Part shown: positions 35,902-45,327 of the stretch, one piece after another
How positions within the stretch are numbered: the first letter of the stretch is position 1
Layout of the letters: every line of letters starts with the position of its first letter
Source of the DNA: Cupriavidus alkaliphilus
Lineage (GTDB): Bacteria; Pseudomonadota; Gammaproteobacteria; Burkholderiales; Burkholderiaceae
DNA: 64,000 nt
Direction: 5' to 3'
Assembly: GCF_900094595.1 (NCBI RefSeq)
Contig: NZ_FMAD01000003.1
Span: 372,001-436,000 of the forward strand
Translations under genes and position numbers: made by a program
The notes under the pieces: generated by a model
Databases searched by the model: none
What the model was told of the DNA's origin: nothing
The model's input: only the letters and a program-made list of their open reading frames with translations

Positions 35902-35935
35902 CGGCGCCGATGGCAACACATTGCCATCGGCGCCG
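35902..35935 (+). terminator. Long hairpin after infA
   Basis: A perfect 15-base stem (CGGCGCCGATGGCAA with TTGCCATCGGCGCCG, loop CACA) begins nine bases after the infA stop. It has no U-tract, so it may protect the mRNA end rather than terminate. Confidence 0.6.
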
Positions 35936-35991
35936 CCGCTGTATTGCGCCGACGCGCTGTCACGCCGCTGACACCGCGCCCGGATACGCTT

Positions 35992-36024
35992 GCGGGCTGC
36001 CCTGACCGGCAGCCCGCTTTTGTT
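35992..36024 (+). terminator. Intrinsic terminator of infA
   Basis: GCGGGCTGCC pairs perfectly with GGCAGCCCGC across CTGACC, followed by TTTTGTT. Confidence 0.88.
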
Positions 36025-36090
36025 CGCGCCGCGCTTGCGCCGGTCGGGCCGCTTCACCATACTCGAAGCAAGCTCATTGCCCCGTCCGAC

Positions 36091-36567
36091 ATGAACCTGA
36101 TCCTGTGGCGCCATGCCGAAGCCGAAGACCTCCCCGACGCCCTCAGCCTTAGCCGCCATGCCGATCTGCAGCGGCCGCTGACGCGCCGCGGCCGCAAGCA
36201 GGCCGAGGCCTCGGCCAAATGGCTGCGCGCCCACCTGCCAGCCGATACCCGCATCGTGTGCAGCCCCGCCGTGCGCGCCCGCGAAACGGCGGCGGCGCTG
36301 ACCGGCGACGCACAAATCCTGGATGCCCTGGCCCCCGGCGCCGACGTCAGCGCCGTGCTGGCCGCGGTCGAATGGCCGGAGCGCACCGAGCACGTGGTGG
36401 TGGTCGGTCACCAGCCCTGGATCGGCCGCGTCGCCAGCCTGCTGCTGGCGGGCACCGAAATGGACTGGAGCGTGCGCAAGGGCGGCGTCTGGTGGCTGAC
36501 CGGCCGTACCCGCGAAAGCGAAGCCCAGACGGTGCTGCGAGCGGTCATCAACCCCGAATTCCTCTGA
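36091..36567 (+). CDS. sixA: Phosphohistidine phosphatase SixA
   Basis: This 158-residue protein of the histidine phosphatase superfamily removes phosphate from phosphohistidine. The catalytic motif LWRHAEAED is at residues 5-13 (RHG-type, His8), followed by SPAVRARETA and the second histidine in VVVGHQPWIG. In E. coli SixA acts on PTS-Ntr (NPr) or ArcB. ATG at 36091 puts the motif at the N-terminus, as in the family; upstream in-frame sequence is not coding-like. Confidence 0.92.
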   Translation: MNLILWRHAEAEDLPDALSLSRHADLQRPLTRRGRKQAEASAKWLRAHLPADTRIVCSPAVRARETAAALTGDAQILDALAPGADVSAVLAAVEWPERTEHVVVVGHQPWIGRVASLLLAGTEMDWSVRKGGVWWLTGRTRESEAQTVLRAVINPEFL

Positions 36568-36724
36568 GACCTGCGGGGGTGCGGCACCGACCGGTGTGCC
36601 CCTGAAGCCCTCCCGGACCGGCCCGGCTGTCGAAGTCACGCAACCGTCATCGCCGGGTCACGGCATTGTCACCTGCCCTCACTACATTGCATCGCAACAG
36701 TTTCGTCACCAAAAGGACATACTG

Positions 36725-37567
36725 ATGCGAGATCTGCCGACGCCTACCCAGCCGCTCTTCGACTCTCTGCCCAATGGCCTCGGCGGCCAGACGGCGCGGA
36801 GGCGTCTTCATCGCCCATCGGATACAGCGGCACATGAGTCGCCTGTTCTCAGCGTGGCGTGGGCGCGCCACCAGGATGAAGTAATCGAGGCCCAGCGCCT
36901 GCGCTACAAGGTCTTTGCCGAGGAAATGGGCGCGCGCCTGACGTCTTCGGTGCCCGAACTGGACATCGACATGTTCGATGCCTACTGCGACCACCTGATC
37001 GTGCGCGACATGGCCACGCTGCGCGTGGTCGGCACCTACCGCGTACTGCCGCCGCACCAGGCCAAGCGCCTGGGCTGCCTGTACGCCGAATCGGAATTCG
37101 ACCTGGTGCGCCTGTCGCACCTGCGCCCGAAGATGCTGGAACTGGGCCGCTCGTGCGTGCACCGCGACTACCGCTCCGGCAGCGTCATCATGGCGCTGTG
37201 GGGCGGGCTGGGTGAGTACCTGCAGCGCTGGGGCATCGAATCGATGCTGGGCTGCGCCAGCGTGCCGATGAGCGACGGCGGCCACTATGCGGCCAGCCTG
37301 CACCGGCTGTTCACCGAGCGCTCGCTGGCACCGATCGAGTACCACGCCTTCCCGCGCCTGCCGCTGCCCGTGGAAGACCTGAACCAGCAGCTGGCGGTCG
37401 AGCCGCCCGCGCTGATCAAGGGCTACCTGCGCCTGGGCGCGAAGATCTGCGGCCAGCCCGCCTGGGACCCGGACTTCAACGTGGCGGACTTCCTCACGCT
37501 GCTGCGCGTGAACGACATGAATCCGCGCTACGCCCGCCACTTCCTGGGCCTGAACAACGCCGCCTGA
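36725..37567 (+). CDS. olsB: OlsB-like GNAT acyltransferase (ornithine lipid synthesis)
   Basis: This 280-residue protein matches the OlsB/hemolysin-like acyltransferase family, which attaches a 3-hydroxyacyl chain from ACP to ornithine, the first step to the phosphate-free ornithine lipids. Seen are EAQRLRYKVFAEEMGA (about 55-70), MLELGRSCVHRDYRSG in the GNAT core and the closing YLRLGAKICGQPAWDPDF. ATG at 36725 follows AAAAGGA. A separate olsA is not in the window. Ornithine lipids often rise in phosphate starvation and the gene abuts the Pho region, but I see no Pho box before it. Confidence 0.85.
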   Translation: MRDLPTPTQPLFDSLPNGLGGQTARRRLHRPSDTAAHESPVLSVAWARHQDEVIEAQRLRYKVFAEEMGARLTSSVPELDIDMFDAYCDHLIVRDMATLRVVGTYRVLPPHQAKRLGCLYAESEFDLVRLSHLRPKMLELGRSCVHRDYRSGSVIMALWGGLGEYLQRWGIESMLGCASVPMSDGGHYAASLHRLFTERSLAPIEYHAFPRLPLPVEDLNQQLAVEPPALIKGYLRLGAKICGQPAWDPDFNVADFLTLLRVNDMNPRYARHFLGLNNAA

Positions 37568-37600
37568 GCGGCGCGCCCGCCAGGAAACCCTTCCGGTAAC

Positions 37601-37619
37601 GGCCGCCGCATCGGCGGCC
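37601..37619. terminator. Weak hairpin between convergent olsB and ppx
   Basis: GGCCGCCG pairs with CGGCGGCC across CAT. There is no U-tract on either side, so function as a terminator is doubtful. Confidence 0.35.
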
Positions 37620-37636
37620 GGCCGCCCCCTTCCCTC

Positions 37637-39169
37637 TCACTCGTAGACCACCTTGTAGCGCTTGCCGATGCGCTGCCATTCGTCGGCTTCCTGCGCCAGG
37701 CTGTATTCGATCAGCGGATTGGCGTCGATCCACGCCTTCGGCAGGCGCACGGTAAAGCCTTCGTCCAGCGCTTCGGCCAGTTGCGTGACACGGATGTCCG
37801 GCAGCGCCACGTCGGAGCGGCGCCGGCACAGCACAAAGGCCAGGCGCAGGCTGAACAGCATGCGCCAGTCGACGAACTTGCCGCTGCCCGACAGCTTGCC
37901 CAGCTTGCCCGCATGGCCCAGCAGCAGCGTCGCCAGCCGCGCCTGGTCGGTCTTGGAAAAGCCCGGCATGTCGGCATGCGTGGCAATGTAGGCGGAATGC
38001 TTGTGGTAGCCGCTGTGCGAGATCGACATGCCGATCTCATGCAGGCTGGCGGCCCAGCCCAGCAGCGCGAGGTTGTCCTCGCGCCGTTCGTTGGCCGGCT
38101 CCGGAAACTGTGACAGCAGCGTCTGCGCGGTGCGCCGCACGCGGCTGGCCTGCGCGCGGTCGACACCATAGCGGCGCATGAACTGATCCACCGTGACCGT
38201 GCGCATGTCCTCATGGTGGCTGCGTCCGAGCAGGTCGTACAGCACGCCCAGCCGCAGCGCGCCGTCGGTCACGTCCATGCGCTCGATATCGAGTTCGGCG
38301 AACACGCCCAGCATGATCGACAAGCCGCCCGGCAGCACCGGGATGCGGTCCGGCTTGAGCCCGGTCAGCTTGACGCGATTGGTGTTCTCGGCCTTGATCA
38401 GCGCACGCTTGAGGCGCTCCAGCCCTTCGCGCGTGATGCCGTGCTCGGCATTGCTGTCGTTCATGCCGTTGAGCTCGATCAGCTCGGCCAGCGCGCGCGC
38501 GGTGCCGGACGAGCCCACTGCCTGCTCCCAACCCGCGGCACGGTACTGGCGCACCAGCACCTGGATCTCGCGGCGCGCCGCCAGCTCGGCCTGCTTCATC
38601 GCGTATTCGTCGACATTGCCGCTGGGGAAGAACTGGCGGCTGTGCGAGACGCAGCCGATATACAGGCTTTCCATCAGCTTGGACTGGTAGCCGTTGCCGA
38701 TGATGAATTCGGTCGAGCCACCACCGATATCGACCACCAGTCGGTTGCCCTGGCAGGCCGGCGCATCGTGCGAGGCGCCCAGGTAGATCAGCCGCGCCTC
38801 CTCGCGCCCGGCGATCACTTCGATCGGGAAGCCCAGCGCGCCTTCGGCCTCGATCAGGAATTCGGAAGCGTTACGGGCCACGCGCAACGTATTGGTGGCA
38901 ACCGCGCGCACCTGCCCTGGCGCGAACTCGCGCAGGCGGTCGCCGAAGCGGCGCAGCGCATCGATGCCGCGCCGCCGCGCGGGCTGGTCCAGGTATTTGT
39001 CGGGGGTAAGCCCGGCCGCCAGCCGCACCGGCTCGCGCAGCGCGTCCACCTGGAAGATCTGGCTGGCCGGGCCATTGGCCGTCGGGGTTTCGTCCACCCG
39101 CCCGATCATCAGACGGAAGCTGTTCGAGCCCATGTCGACGGCGGCCAGCAGGCGTGGAGTGTTGTTCAT
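37637..39169 (-). CDS. ppx: Exopolyphosphatase (Ppx/GppA family)
   Basis: Ppx releases phosphate from the ends of polyphosphate; GppA-type members also hydrolyse pppGpp. The 510-residue protein has the actin-like ATPase fold with AAVDMGSNSFRLMIG at 9-23, VVDIGGGSTEFIIG near 144 and the C-terminal HD-like region with SLHEIGMSISHSGYHKHSAY. ATG at 39169 gives the usual start. It is divergent from ppk, and a Pho-box-like site with a -10 faces it. Confidence 0.95.
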   Translation of the reverse strand: MNNTPRLLAAVDMGSNSFRLMIGRVDETPTANGPASQIFQVDALREPVRLAAGLTPDKYLDQPARRRGIDALRRFGDRLREFAPGQVRAVATNTLRVARNASEFLIEAEGALGFPIEVIAGREEARLIYLGASHDAPACQGNRLVVDIGGGSTEFIIGNGYQSKLMESLYIGCVSHSRQFFPSGNVDEYAMKQAELAARREIQVLVRQYRAAGWEQAVGSSGTARALAELIELNGMNDSNAEHGITREGLERLKRALIKAENTNRVKLTGLKPDRIPVLPGGLSIMLGVFAELDIERMDVTDGALRLGVLYDLLGRSHHEDMRTVTVDQFMRRYGVDRAQASRVRRTAQTLLSQFPEPANERREDNLALLGWAASLHEIGMSISHSGYHKHSAYIATHADMPGFSKTDQARLATLLLGHAGKLGKLSGSGKFVDWRMLFSLRLAFVLCRRRSDVALPDIRVTQLAEALDEGFTVRLPKAWIDANPLIEYSLAQEADEWQRIGKRYKVVYE

Positions 39170-39258
39170 CGTGTGCTTGGAGGGCAGGTTCGCATTGGCG
39201 TTGCGAAGCGCGGCAGGGACACGCTGGTGCCTGGACCTGCCGCGATTCGCGCCCGGGA

Positions 39259-39292
39259 AAAATATGTCGTGGTCATGTCGGCATCATGACAA
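39259..39292 (-). promoter_or_regulatory. Pho box and -10 facing ppx
   Basis: On the minus strand TTGTCAT-GATG-CCGACAT (39292-39275) has the 7-4-7 layout of PhoB half-sites (consensus CTGTCAT; 6 and 5 of 7 match). Exactly 10 bases later comes TATTTT (39264-39259) as -10, the same spacing as at pstS. It fits PhoB-activated ppx transcription. Confidence 0.6.
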
Positions 39293-39299
39293 AATCAAA

Positions 39300-39317
39300 C
39301 TGTCATGAAAGTGACAC
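39300..39317 (+). promoter_or_regulatory. Pho box facing ppk
   Basis: CTGTCAT-GAAA-GTGACAC: the first half-site matches the PhoB consensus fully, the second 5 of 7. TATGAA at 39324-39329 is a possible -10, closer than usual. It lies 46 bases upstream of the chosen ppk start. Confidence 0.65.
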
Positions 39318-39362
39318 GATTCTATGAAAAAGTCGCCACATTACCAAAAGAAGGTCATGACC

Positions 39363-41450
39363 ATGTCGACGACTCCGTCCAGTACGCTGCTCAATCGCGA
39401 ACTGGGCATCCTGGAATTCAATGCCCGCGTGCTGGCGCAAGCCGCGGACCCGAAAGTCCCGCTGCTGGAACGGCTCAAGTTCATCTGCATCGTGTCCAGC
39501 AACCTGGACGAGTTCTTTGAAATCCGCATGGCGGGCCTGAAGGAACAGATGCGCGACAATGCCTCGGGCCTGACGCCGGACGGTCTTTCCTTCCAGCAGA
39601 CCTACCAGCTTGTCACCGAGCGCACGCAACGGCTTGTGGCCTCGCAGTATGACATGCTGCAGAACACCATTTTTCCACTACTTGAAAAAGAAGGGGTCTT
39701 TTTCCACCTGACCACCACCTGGACCGACGGCCAGCGTGAATGGGCGCGCGAGTTCTTCCAGCGCGAACTGGCGCCGGTGCTGACCCCCATCGCGCTGGAC
39801 CCGGCCCACCCCTTCCCGCGCGTGCTCAACAAGAGCCTGAACTTCGTGGTGGAACTGTCCGGCAAGGACGCCTTCGGGCGCGACGCCGATCTCGCCATCG
39901 TGCAGGCGCCGCGCGCGCTGCCGCGCGTGGTCAAGATGCCGGAGAAGCTGTCGGGCTATCCGTACGGCTTTGTCATGCTGTCGTCGTTCATGCAGGGCTT
40001 CGTGCACGAGCTGTTTCCCGCCATCGCCGTGCATGGCTGCTACCAGTTCCGCGTCACGCGCAACTCGGACCTGTTCGTCTCGGAAGACGACATCACCGAC
40101 CTGCGCGAAGCGCTGCAGGGCGAGCTGCCCGCGCGCCATTTCGGCGACACGGTGCGGCTGGAAATCTCGTCGGATACGCCGGCGCCGCTGGCGCGCCGGC
40201 TGCTGCTGGAATCGGGGCTGGCCGAACAGGACCTGTACCGCGTCTCCGGCCCGGTGAACCTGGTGCGGCTGATGCAGATCCCCGACATGGTCGACCGGCC
40301 GGCGCTCAAGTTTCCGCCGTACGTGCCGGCGCCGGTCAAGGCCTTTTCCGGCGGTGCGTCGATGTTCGACGTGATGCGCCAGCAGGACATACTGCTGCAC
40401 CATCCGTACGAGAGCTTCAGCTCGGTGCTCGACCTGCTGCAGCTGGCCGCGGCCGATCCCAACGTGGTCGCGATCAAGCAGACGGTCTACCGCACCGGCA
40501 ACGAATCGCTGGTGATGGAAGCGCTGATGACCGCGGCGCGCAACGGCAAGGAAGTGACGGTGGTGGTGGAGCTACTGGCGCGCTTCGACGAGGAAACCAA
40601 TATCAACTGGGCCGAGCGGCTCGAGTCCGCCGGCGCGCACGTGATCTACGGCGTGGTCGGGCACAAGTGCCACGCCAAGATGCTGCTGATCGTGCGGCGC
40701 GAGCCCACCGGGCCCAAGGCAAAGCAGGTCAAGCTGCGCCGCTATGCCCACCTGGGCACCGGCAACTACCACCCGCGCACGGCCCGGCTCTATACCGACT
40801 TCGGGCTGCTGACCGCTGACGAGGCCATCTGCGAAGACGTGCACCATGTGTTCCAGCTGCTGACCGGCACCGCCGGCACGATCCGGCTGAACCACCTGTG
40901 GCAGTCGCCGTTCACCATGCAGAGCAACCTGGTCGACCATATCCGCGCCGAGGCCCGCAACGCGCGCGCAGGCAAGCCGGCACGCATCATCGCCAAGATG
41001 AATGCGCTGCTGGAACCGTCGATCATTGACGAGTTGTACAAGGCCTCGCGCGCCGGCGTGAAGATCGACCTGATCGTGCGCGGCGTGTGCGCGCTGATGC
41101 CGGGCGTGCCGGGCATGTCCGAGAACATCTCGGTGCGCTCGATCATCGGGCGCTTCCTCGAACACCACCGCGTCTATTACTTCCACGCCACCGGCGAAGA
41201 GGTGCTCTACCTGTCCAGCGCCGACTGGATGGACCGCAACCTGTTCCGCCGCGTGGAAGTCGCGTTCCCGGTGCTGGACAAGGCGCTGAAGGCGCGCGTC
41301 ATCAAGGAAAGCCTGCAGGTCCACCTGCGCGACAATGCCTCGGCGTGGATCATGCAGTCCGACGGCAACTACGTGCGCACGCAGACGCGCTCCAAGCATC
41401 CACACGTCAGCCAGAACGATCTGCTGGTGATGTTCGGCGGCACGCCCTGA
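39363..41450 (+). CDS. ppk: Polyphosphate kinase 1
   Basis: PPK1 polymerises the gamma-phosphate of ATP into polyphosphate. The 695-residue length fits. The N-terminal domain contains SSNLDEFFEIRMAGL, the autophosphorylated histidine is in RRYAHLGTGNYHP, and the second conserved histidine is in FLEHHRVYYFHATG. ATG at 39363 lies nine bases after AGAAGG. ATG codons at 39324 and 39357 are in frame, but the first coincides with the promoter and the second is too close to the ribosome site. A Pho box lies upstream. Confidence 0.97.
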   Translation: MSTTPSSTLLNRELGILEFNARVLAQAADPKVPLLERLKFICIVSSNLDEFFEIRMAGLKEQMRDNASGLTPDGLSFQQTYQLVTERTQRLVASQYDMLQNTIFPLLEKEGVFFHLTTTWTDGQREWAREFFQRELAPVLTPIALDPAHPFPRVLNKSLNFVVELSGKDAFGRDADLAIVQAPRALPRVVKMPEKLSGYPYGFVMLSSFMQGFVHELFPAIAVHGCYQFRVTRNSDLFVSEDDITDLREALQGELPARHFGDTVRLEISSDTPAPLARRLLLESGLAEQDLYRVSGPVNLVRLMQIPDMVDRPALKFPPYVPAPVKAFSGGASMFDVMRQQDILLHHPYESFSSVLDLLQLAAADPNVVAIKQTVYRTGNESLVMEALMTAARNGKEVTVVVELLARFDEETNINWAERLESAGAHVIYGVVGHKCHAKMLLIVRREPTGPKAKQVKLRRYAHLGTGNYHPRTARLYTDFGLLTADEAICEDVHHVFQLLTGTAGTIRLNHLWQSPFTMQSNLVDHIRAEARNARAGKPARIIAKMNALLEPSIIDELYKASRAGVKIDLIVRGVCALMPGVPGMSENISVRSIIGRFLEHHRVYYFHATGEEVLYLSSADWMDRNLFRRVEVAFPVLDKALKARVIKESLQVHLRDNASAWIMQSDGNYVRTQTRSKHPHVSQNDLLVMFGGTP

Positions 41451-41470
41451 ACCGCGCCTCGCAGGCAAGG

Positions 41471-41500
41471 AAAAACCCCGCCGCGGCGGGGCTTTTCTTT
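41471..41500. terminator. Bidirectional terminator between ppk and phoR
   Basis: CCCCGCC pairs with GGCGGGG across GC, with five A on the left and TTTT on the right. It serves both convergent genes. Confidence 0.85.
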
Positions 41501-41504
41501 GGGA

Positions 41505-42887
41505 TCAGGCTGCGCGCCGGGAATTTTCCGGTGCCTGCGGCGTTACCGTCGGACCCGCGCCCGGCACCGGGCTGTCCGCGCTGGCGGCAGCGGAACGCAG
41601 GCTGCGCTCGAGCGGGAACACCACGCGGAACACGCTGCCCCGGCCCTCCTCGCTGGTGACGCGCAGTTCGGCATGGTGGCGCGACAGCACGTGCTTGACG
41701 ATGGCCAACCCAAGGCCGGTACCGCCGGTGTCGCGCGAACGGCTGCGGTCGACGCGGTAGAAGCGCTCGGTCAGCCGGGGAATATGTTCGGCCGCGATGC
41801 CCAGGCCGGTATCGGCCACCGAGAACACCGCGTGGCCGTCTTCCCACGCGAGCCGCATGGTGATGCGCCCGCCTTCCGGCGTGTAGCGCACCGCGTTCGA
41901 TACCAGGTTGCCCAGCGCCGACATCAGCTCGGTTTCCGCGCCACGCATGCCCACGGTCGGGTCGATCTCGGCCGCGACGTGGTGCCGGCCCTGCGACAGC
42001 GCCTCGGCGTCGTGCATCAGGTGCGCCACCATGGCGCGCATCGGCACCACGTCATGTCCCGGCGGCTGCGCGTCGCTTTCCAGCTTGGCCAGCGCCAGCA
42101 GGTCTTCGACGATGCTCTGCATCCGCACCGACTGCGCCAGCATCATGTCGATGTAGCGGCGCCGATCCTCCTCCGACACCGGCAGGTCGCGCACGGTCTC
42201 GAGGAAGCCGGTCATCACGGTCAGCGGGGTCTTCAGTTCGTGCGAGACATTGGCGACGAAGTCGCGCCGCATCGCCTCGGTGTTTTCCAGCTTGGTGATG
42301 TCCTGCGTGATCACCAGCTTGCGGTTGTCGCCATACGGCAGGATCTGCACCGCGATCGCGCTGTGCTTGTGCTCGCCCATGTCGCGCATCACCAGCGGGT
42401 CGTCGAACTGTTGCCGGGTCAGGTAGTGGACGAACTCCGGCCGGCGGATCAGGTGGGTAATGCGCTGGCGCACGTCGCGCCGCGCGTTCAGGCCGAAATG
42501 CTGCTCGGCGACGTCGTTGCACCACTCGATCTGGTCGGCGTCATCGAGCATCAGCACGCCGTTGGGCGAGGCCTGGATCGCCTGGATAAAGCGCGTGTGC
42601 TGCTGCTCCACCTGCAGCACCTGGGTGCGCCAGCGCTTGACCAGTCGGTGCAGGCGGTAATACACCTCGCCCCACAGGCCGAGCGCGCTCGGGATCTCGC
42701 CGTAGACGGGCGCGTCCAGCACCTTCCACAGCCGGTTGATCTGGTACAGGTAGTAGAACAGCAGGCCGAGCAGGGAAACGCAGGCCAGGGCCAGCGCCGG
42801 CACGGGGCCGGCGACCAGGTAGACGCCGGCGGACAGCACCAGCAGGCTGATCAGGATGGCCGCGGAACGGGCCCAGATGACATTCAT
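41505..42887 (-). CDS. phoR: Phosphate regulon sensor histidine kinase PhoR
   Basis: PhoR phosphorylates PhoB when phosphate is scarce, under control of PhoU and PstSCAB. The 460-residue protein has two membrane segments at the N-terminus (about 7-45), a linker, a PAS domain (RFIQAIQASPNGVLMLDDAD, about 98-190), the H-box FVANVSHELKTPLTV with His216, and a HATPase domain with N-box NLVSNAVRYTP and G-boxes DTGLGIA and GTGLGLAIVKH. There is no large periplasmic domain, as usual for PhoR. It follows phoB after 112 bases and is the last gene of the pst-pho array. Confidence 0.97.
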   Translation of the reverse strand: MNVIWARSAAILISLLVLSAGVYLVAGPVPALALACVSLLGLLFYYLYQINRLWKVLDAPVYGEIPSALGLWGEVYYRLHRLVKRWRTQVLQVEQQHTRFIQAIQASPNGVLMLDDADQIEWCNDVAEQHFGLNARRDVRQRITHLIRRPEFVHYLTRQQFDDPLVMRDMGEHKHSAIAVQILPYGDNRKLVITQDITKLENTEAMRRDFVANVSHELKTPLTVMTGFLETVRDLPVSEEDRRRYIDMMLAQSVRMQSIVEDLLALAKLESDAQPPGHDVVPMRAMVAHLMHDAEALSQGRHHVAAEIDPTVGMRGAETELMSALGNLVSNAVRYTPEGGRITMRLAWEDGHAVFSVADTGLGIAAEHIPRLTERFYRVDRSRSRDTGGTGLGLAIVKHVLSRHHAELRVTSEEGRGSVFRVVFPLERSLRSAAASADSPVPGAGPTVTPQAPENSRRAA

Positions 42888-42999
42888 GCGCAGGGTTCAG
42901 GCTCGCAGCCAGCCATGGAAGCGGCTGCCTGCAGGGTTGCGACGGAGTGTGCCACGATTTCGCCGCGCCCTGCCAGCGGCTTGAGACCCGTGCGGCGGT

Positions 43000-43707
43000 T
43001 CAGGCGCCAGGGGTGCGCGCCAGCCGGTAGCCGCTGCCACGCACGGTTTCGATCATGTTGCTGTAGCCGCCCGGCGTCAGCGCGGCGCGCAGGCGCTTGA
43101 TATGGACGTCGACCGTGCGCTCCTCGACAAAGACGTGGTCGCCCCAGACCTGGTCGAGCAGCTGCGAGCGGCTGTGCACGCGCTCCGGATGGGTCATCAG
43201 GAAGTGCAGCAGGCGGAACTCGGTGGGCCCCAGGTCCAGCTTGATCGGACCGCTCTCGTCCTGGCCGGTCACGCGGTGCGTGGCCGGGTCCAGGCGCAGG
43301 CCGTTGATCGCCACCACGTCGTCGGTCAGCTGCGGCGCGCGGCGGCGCAGCACGGCCTTGATCCGCGCCAGCAGCTCCTTGGGCGAGAACGGCTTGGTGA
43401 CGTAGTCGTCGGCACCGGCTTCGAGGCCCATCACCTTGTCCTGCTCCTCGCCGCGGGCGGTCAGCATGATGATGGGGATCTGGCGGGTGCGGTCGTTGGC
43501 GCGCAACTCCTTGGCGAAGTTCGCGCCTGACTTGCCCGGGAGCATCCAGTCGAGCAGCACCAGGTCGGGCAGCACATCGCTCATCAGCGACAGCGCCTGC
43601 TCGGCGTTATAGGCCCGGATCGGATAATGCCCCGCGTGCTGCAGGTTCACGGCGATCAGTTCGGCGATCGCCGGTTCGTCTTCGACAACGAGAATACTGC
43701 TTGGCAT
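43000..43707 (-). CDS. phoB: Phosphate regulon response regulator PhoB
   Basis: PhoB activates the phosphate regulon by binding Pho boxes. The 235-residue OmpR-type regulator has a receiver domain with acidic pocket Glu9-Asp10, phosphorylation site Asp53 (LLDWMLPGKSG) and the conserved Lys in VTKPFSP. The winged-helix domain has EERTVDVHIKRLRAAL as recognition helix and ends in RGSGYRLA. It lies 28 bases after phoU. Confidence 0.98.
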   Translation of the reverse strand: MPSSILVVEDEPAIAELIAVNLQHAGHYPIRAYNAEQALSLMSDVLPDLVLLDWMLPGKSGANFAKELRANDRTRQIPIIMLTARGEEQDKVMGLEAGADDYVTKPFSPKELLARIKAVLRRRAPQLTDDVVAINGLRLDPATHRVTGQDESGPIKLDLGPTEFRLLHFLMTHPERVHSRSQLLDQVWGDHVFVEERTVDVHIKRLRAALTPGGYSNMIETVRGSGYRLARTPGA

Positions 43708-43735
43708 GTGTATGGTTCTCCGTGGGCGGCTGTAC

Positions 43736-44440
43736 TCAGCTCAGCGCTTCGCGCTCCATGTCCTCGCGCGAGACATGGCGGACGTCCGTCCCCTTGACAA
43801 TGTAAATGATAAATTCCGCGATGTTCTTGGCGTGATCGCCGATGCGCTCAACGGCCTTGGCGATGAACAGGAAATCCAGCGCCACCGAAATCGTGCGCGG
43901 GTCTTCCATCATGTACGTGATCAGCTTGCGCACGAAGCCGCGGAATTCCTCGTCGATGGCCTTGTCGTCCTTGACGATGCGCGCCGCCGCGACCGTATCC
44001 AGCCGGGCAAAGGCATCGAGCGCCTGGCGCAGCAGCGAAATCGCCATCTCGCCCGAGAGCTTGACCTCGGCGTAGTTGATGCTGTGCGCCGATGCGTCTT
44101 CCATGATGTGCTTGGTGCGCTTGGCGATCTTCTCGGCCTCGTCGCCGGCGCGCTCCAGGTTGGTGATGGTCTTGGAGATGGCCATCACCAGGCGCAGGTC
44201 GCGCGCGGTCGGCTGGCGCCGGGCGATGATGTTGCCGCAATCGGCATCGATCTCGACTTCCAGCGCGTTGAGCTGGATCTCGCGGGCGATCACCTGGTCG
44301 GCGATCTCGGCGTCGAAGTCGGTCAGCGCGCGCATGGCCAGCTCGATCTGCGACTCCACCAGGCCGCCCATCTGCAGCAGCTTGGTGTTGATGGCGTTGA
44401 GGTCTGCGTCGAACTGGGTCGACAGGTGCTTGTCAGTCAT
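43736..44440 (-). CDS. phoU: Phosphate signalling regulator PhoU
   Basis: PhoU links the Pst transporter to PhoR and keeps the regulon off when phosphate is plentiful. The 234-residue protein is two repeats of a three-helix bundle; the metal-binding-type motifs are ERAGDEAEKIAKR and ERIGDHAKNIAEF, one per repeat. ATG at 44440 is preceded by GGAGAATCCC. Upstream in-frame sequence is a shadow of pstB. The gene lies 47 bases after pstB. Confidence 0.97.
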   Translation of the reverse strand: MTDKHLSTQFDADLNAINTKLLQMGGLVESQIELAMRALTDFDAEIADQVIAREIQLNALEVEIDADCGNIIARRQPTARDLRLVMAISKTITNLERAGDEAEKIAKRTKHIMEDASAHSINYAEVKLSGEMAISLLRQALDAFARLDTVAAARIVKDDKAIDEEFRGFVRKLITYMMEDPRTISVALDFLFIAKAVERIGDHAKNIAEFIIYIVKGTDVRHVSREDMEREALS

Positions 44441-44487
44441 GGGATTCTCCTGGGCGCTTATGGATATGCTAGTCCCTGCCCTGCCTG

Positions 44488-45276
44488 TCAGCCGAAGCGG
44501 CCGGTGATGTAGTCTTCCGTTTCCTTGCGGTGCGGCTTGATGAAGATCTTCTCGGTCTCGCCGAACTCGATCAGCTCGCCCAGGTACATGTAGGCGGTGT
44601 AGTCCGAGCAGCGCGCCGCCTGCTGCATGTTGTGCGTCACGATCACCACGGTGTACTCGTCCTTCAGCTCGGCGATCAGCTCTTCGATGCGGCCGGTGGA
44701 AATCGGGTCGAGCGCCGAGCACGGTTCGTCCAGCAGCAGCACTTCGGGGCGGATGGCGATGCCGCGCGCGATGCACAGGCGCTGCTGCTGGCCGCCGGAC
44801 AGGCCGTAGCCCGACTGGTGCAGTTTGTCCTTGGCCTCGTTCCACAGCGCCGCCTTGGTCAGCGCCCACTCCACGCGGTCGTCCATTTCCGAGCGCGACA
44901 GCTTCTCGAACAGGCGCACGCCGAAGGCGATGTTGTCATAGATCGACATCGGGAACGGCGTCGGCTTCTGGAACACCATGCCGACCTTGGCGCGCAGCAG
45001 CGCGATGTCCTGCCTGGCGGTCAGCAGGTTGTCGCCGTCCATGTTGATCTCGCCCTCGGCGCGCTGCTCGGGGTAGAGCGCGTACATCTTGTTGAAGGTG
45101 CGCAGCAGCGTCGACTTGCCGCATCCCGACGGGCCGATGAAGGCCGTGACCTTGCGGTCCGGGATCGACATGTTGATGTTCTTCAGGGCATGGAACTGGC
45201 CGTAGTAGAAGTTCAGGTTGCGCACGTCGATCTTGGCGCGAACCGAATCGGGAATGTCGATGACGGTGGAGGTCAT
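44488..45276 (-). CDS. pstB: Phosphate ABC transporter ATP-binding protein PstB
   Basis: PstB powers high-affinity phosphate import. The 262-residue ATPase has Walker [10 protein letters not shown], the Q-loop in [15 protein letters not shown], signature [13 protein letters not shown], Walker [13 protein letters not shown] and the switch histidine in [11 protein letters not shown]. These are the standard PstB forms. It lies 51 bases after pstA. Confidence 0.98.
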   Translation of the reverse strand: MTSTVIDIPDSVRAKIDVRNLNFYYGQFHALKNINMSIPDRKVTAFIGPSGCGKSTLLRTFNKMYALYPEQRAEGEINMDGDNLLTARQDIALLRAKVGMVFQKPTPFPMSIYDNIAFGVRLFEKLSRSEMDDRVEWALTKAALWNEAKDKLHQSGYGLSGGQQQRLCIARGIAIRPEVLLLDEPCSALDPISTGRIEELIAELKDEYTVVIVTHNMQQAARCSDYTAYMYLGELIEFGETEKIFIKPHRKETEDYITGRFG

Positions 45277-45327
45277 TGCGTTTTCTCGCTTGCAGTCTTG
45301 GGGCGGTCCGGATGACGGGCGCGCCGC

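Noticed and set aside
36596..36724. Upstream start for the OlsB-like gene
   Set aside because: The added 43 residues lack family likeness, while ATG at 36725 has AAAAGGA at good distance.
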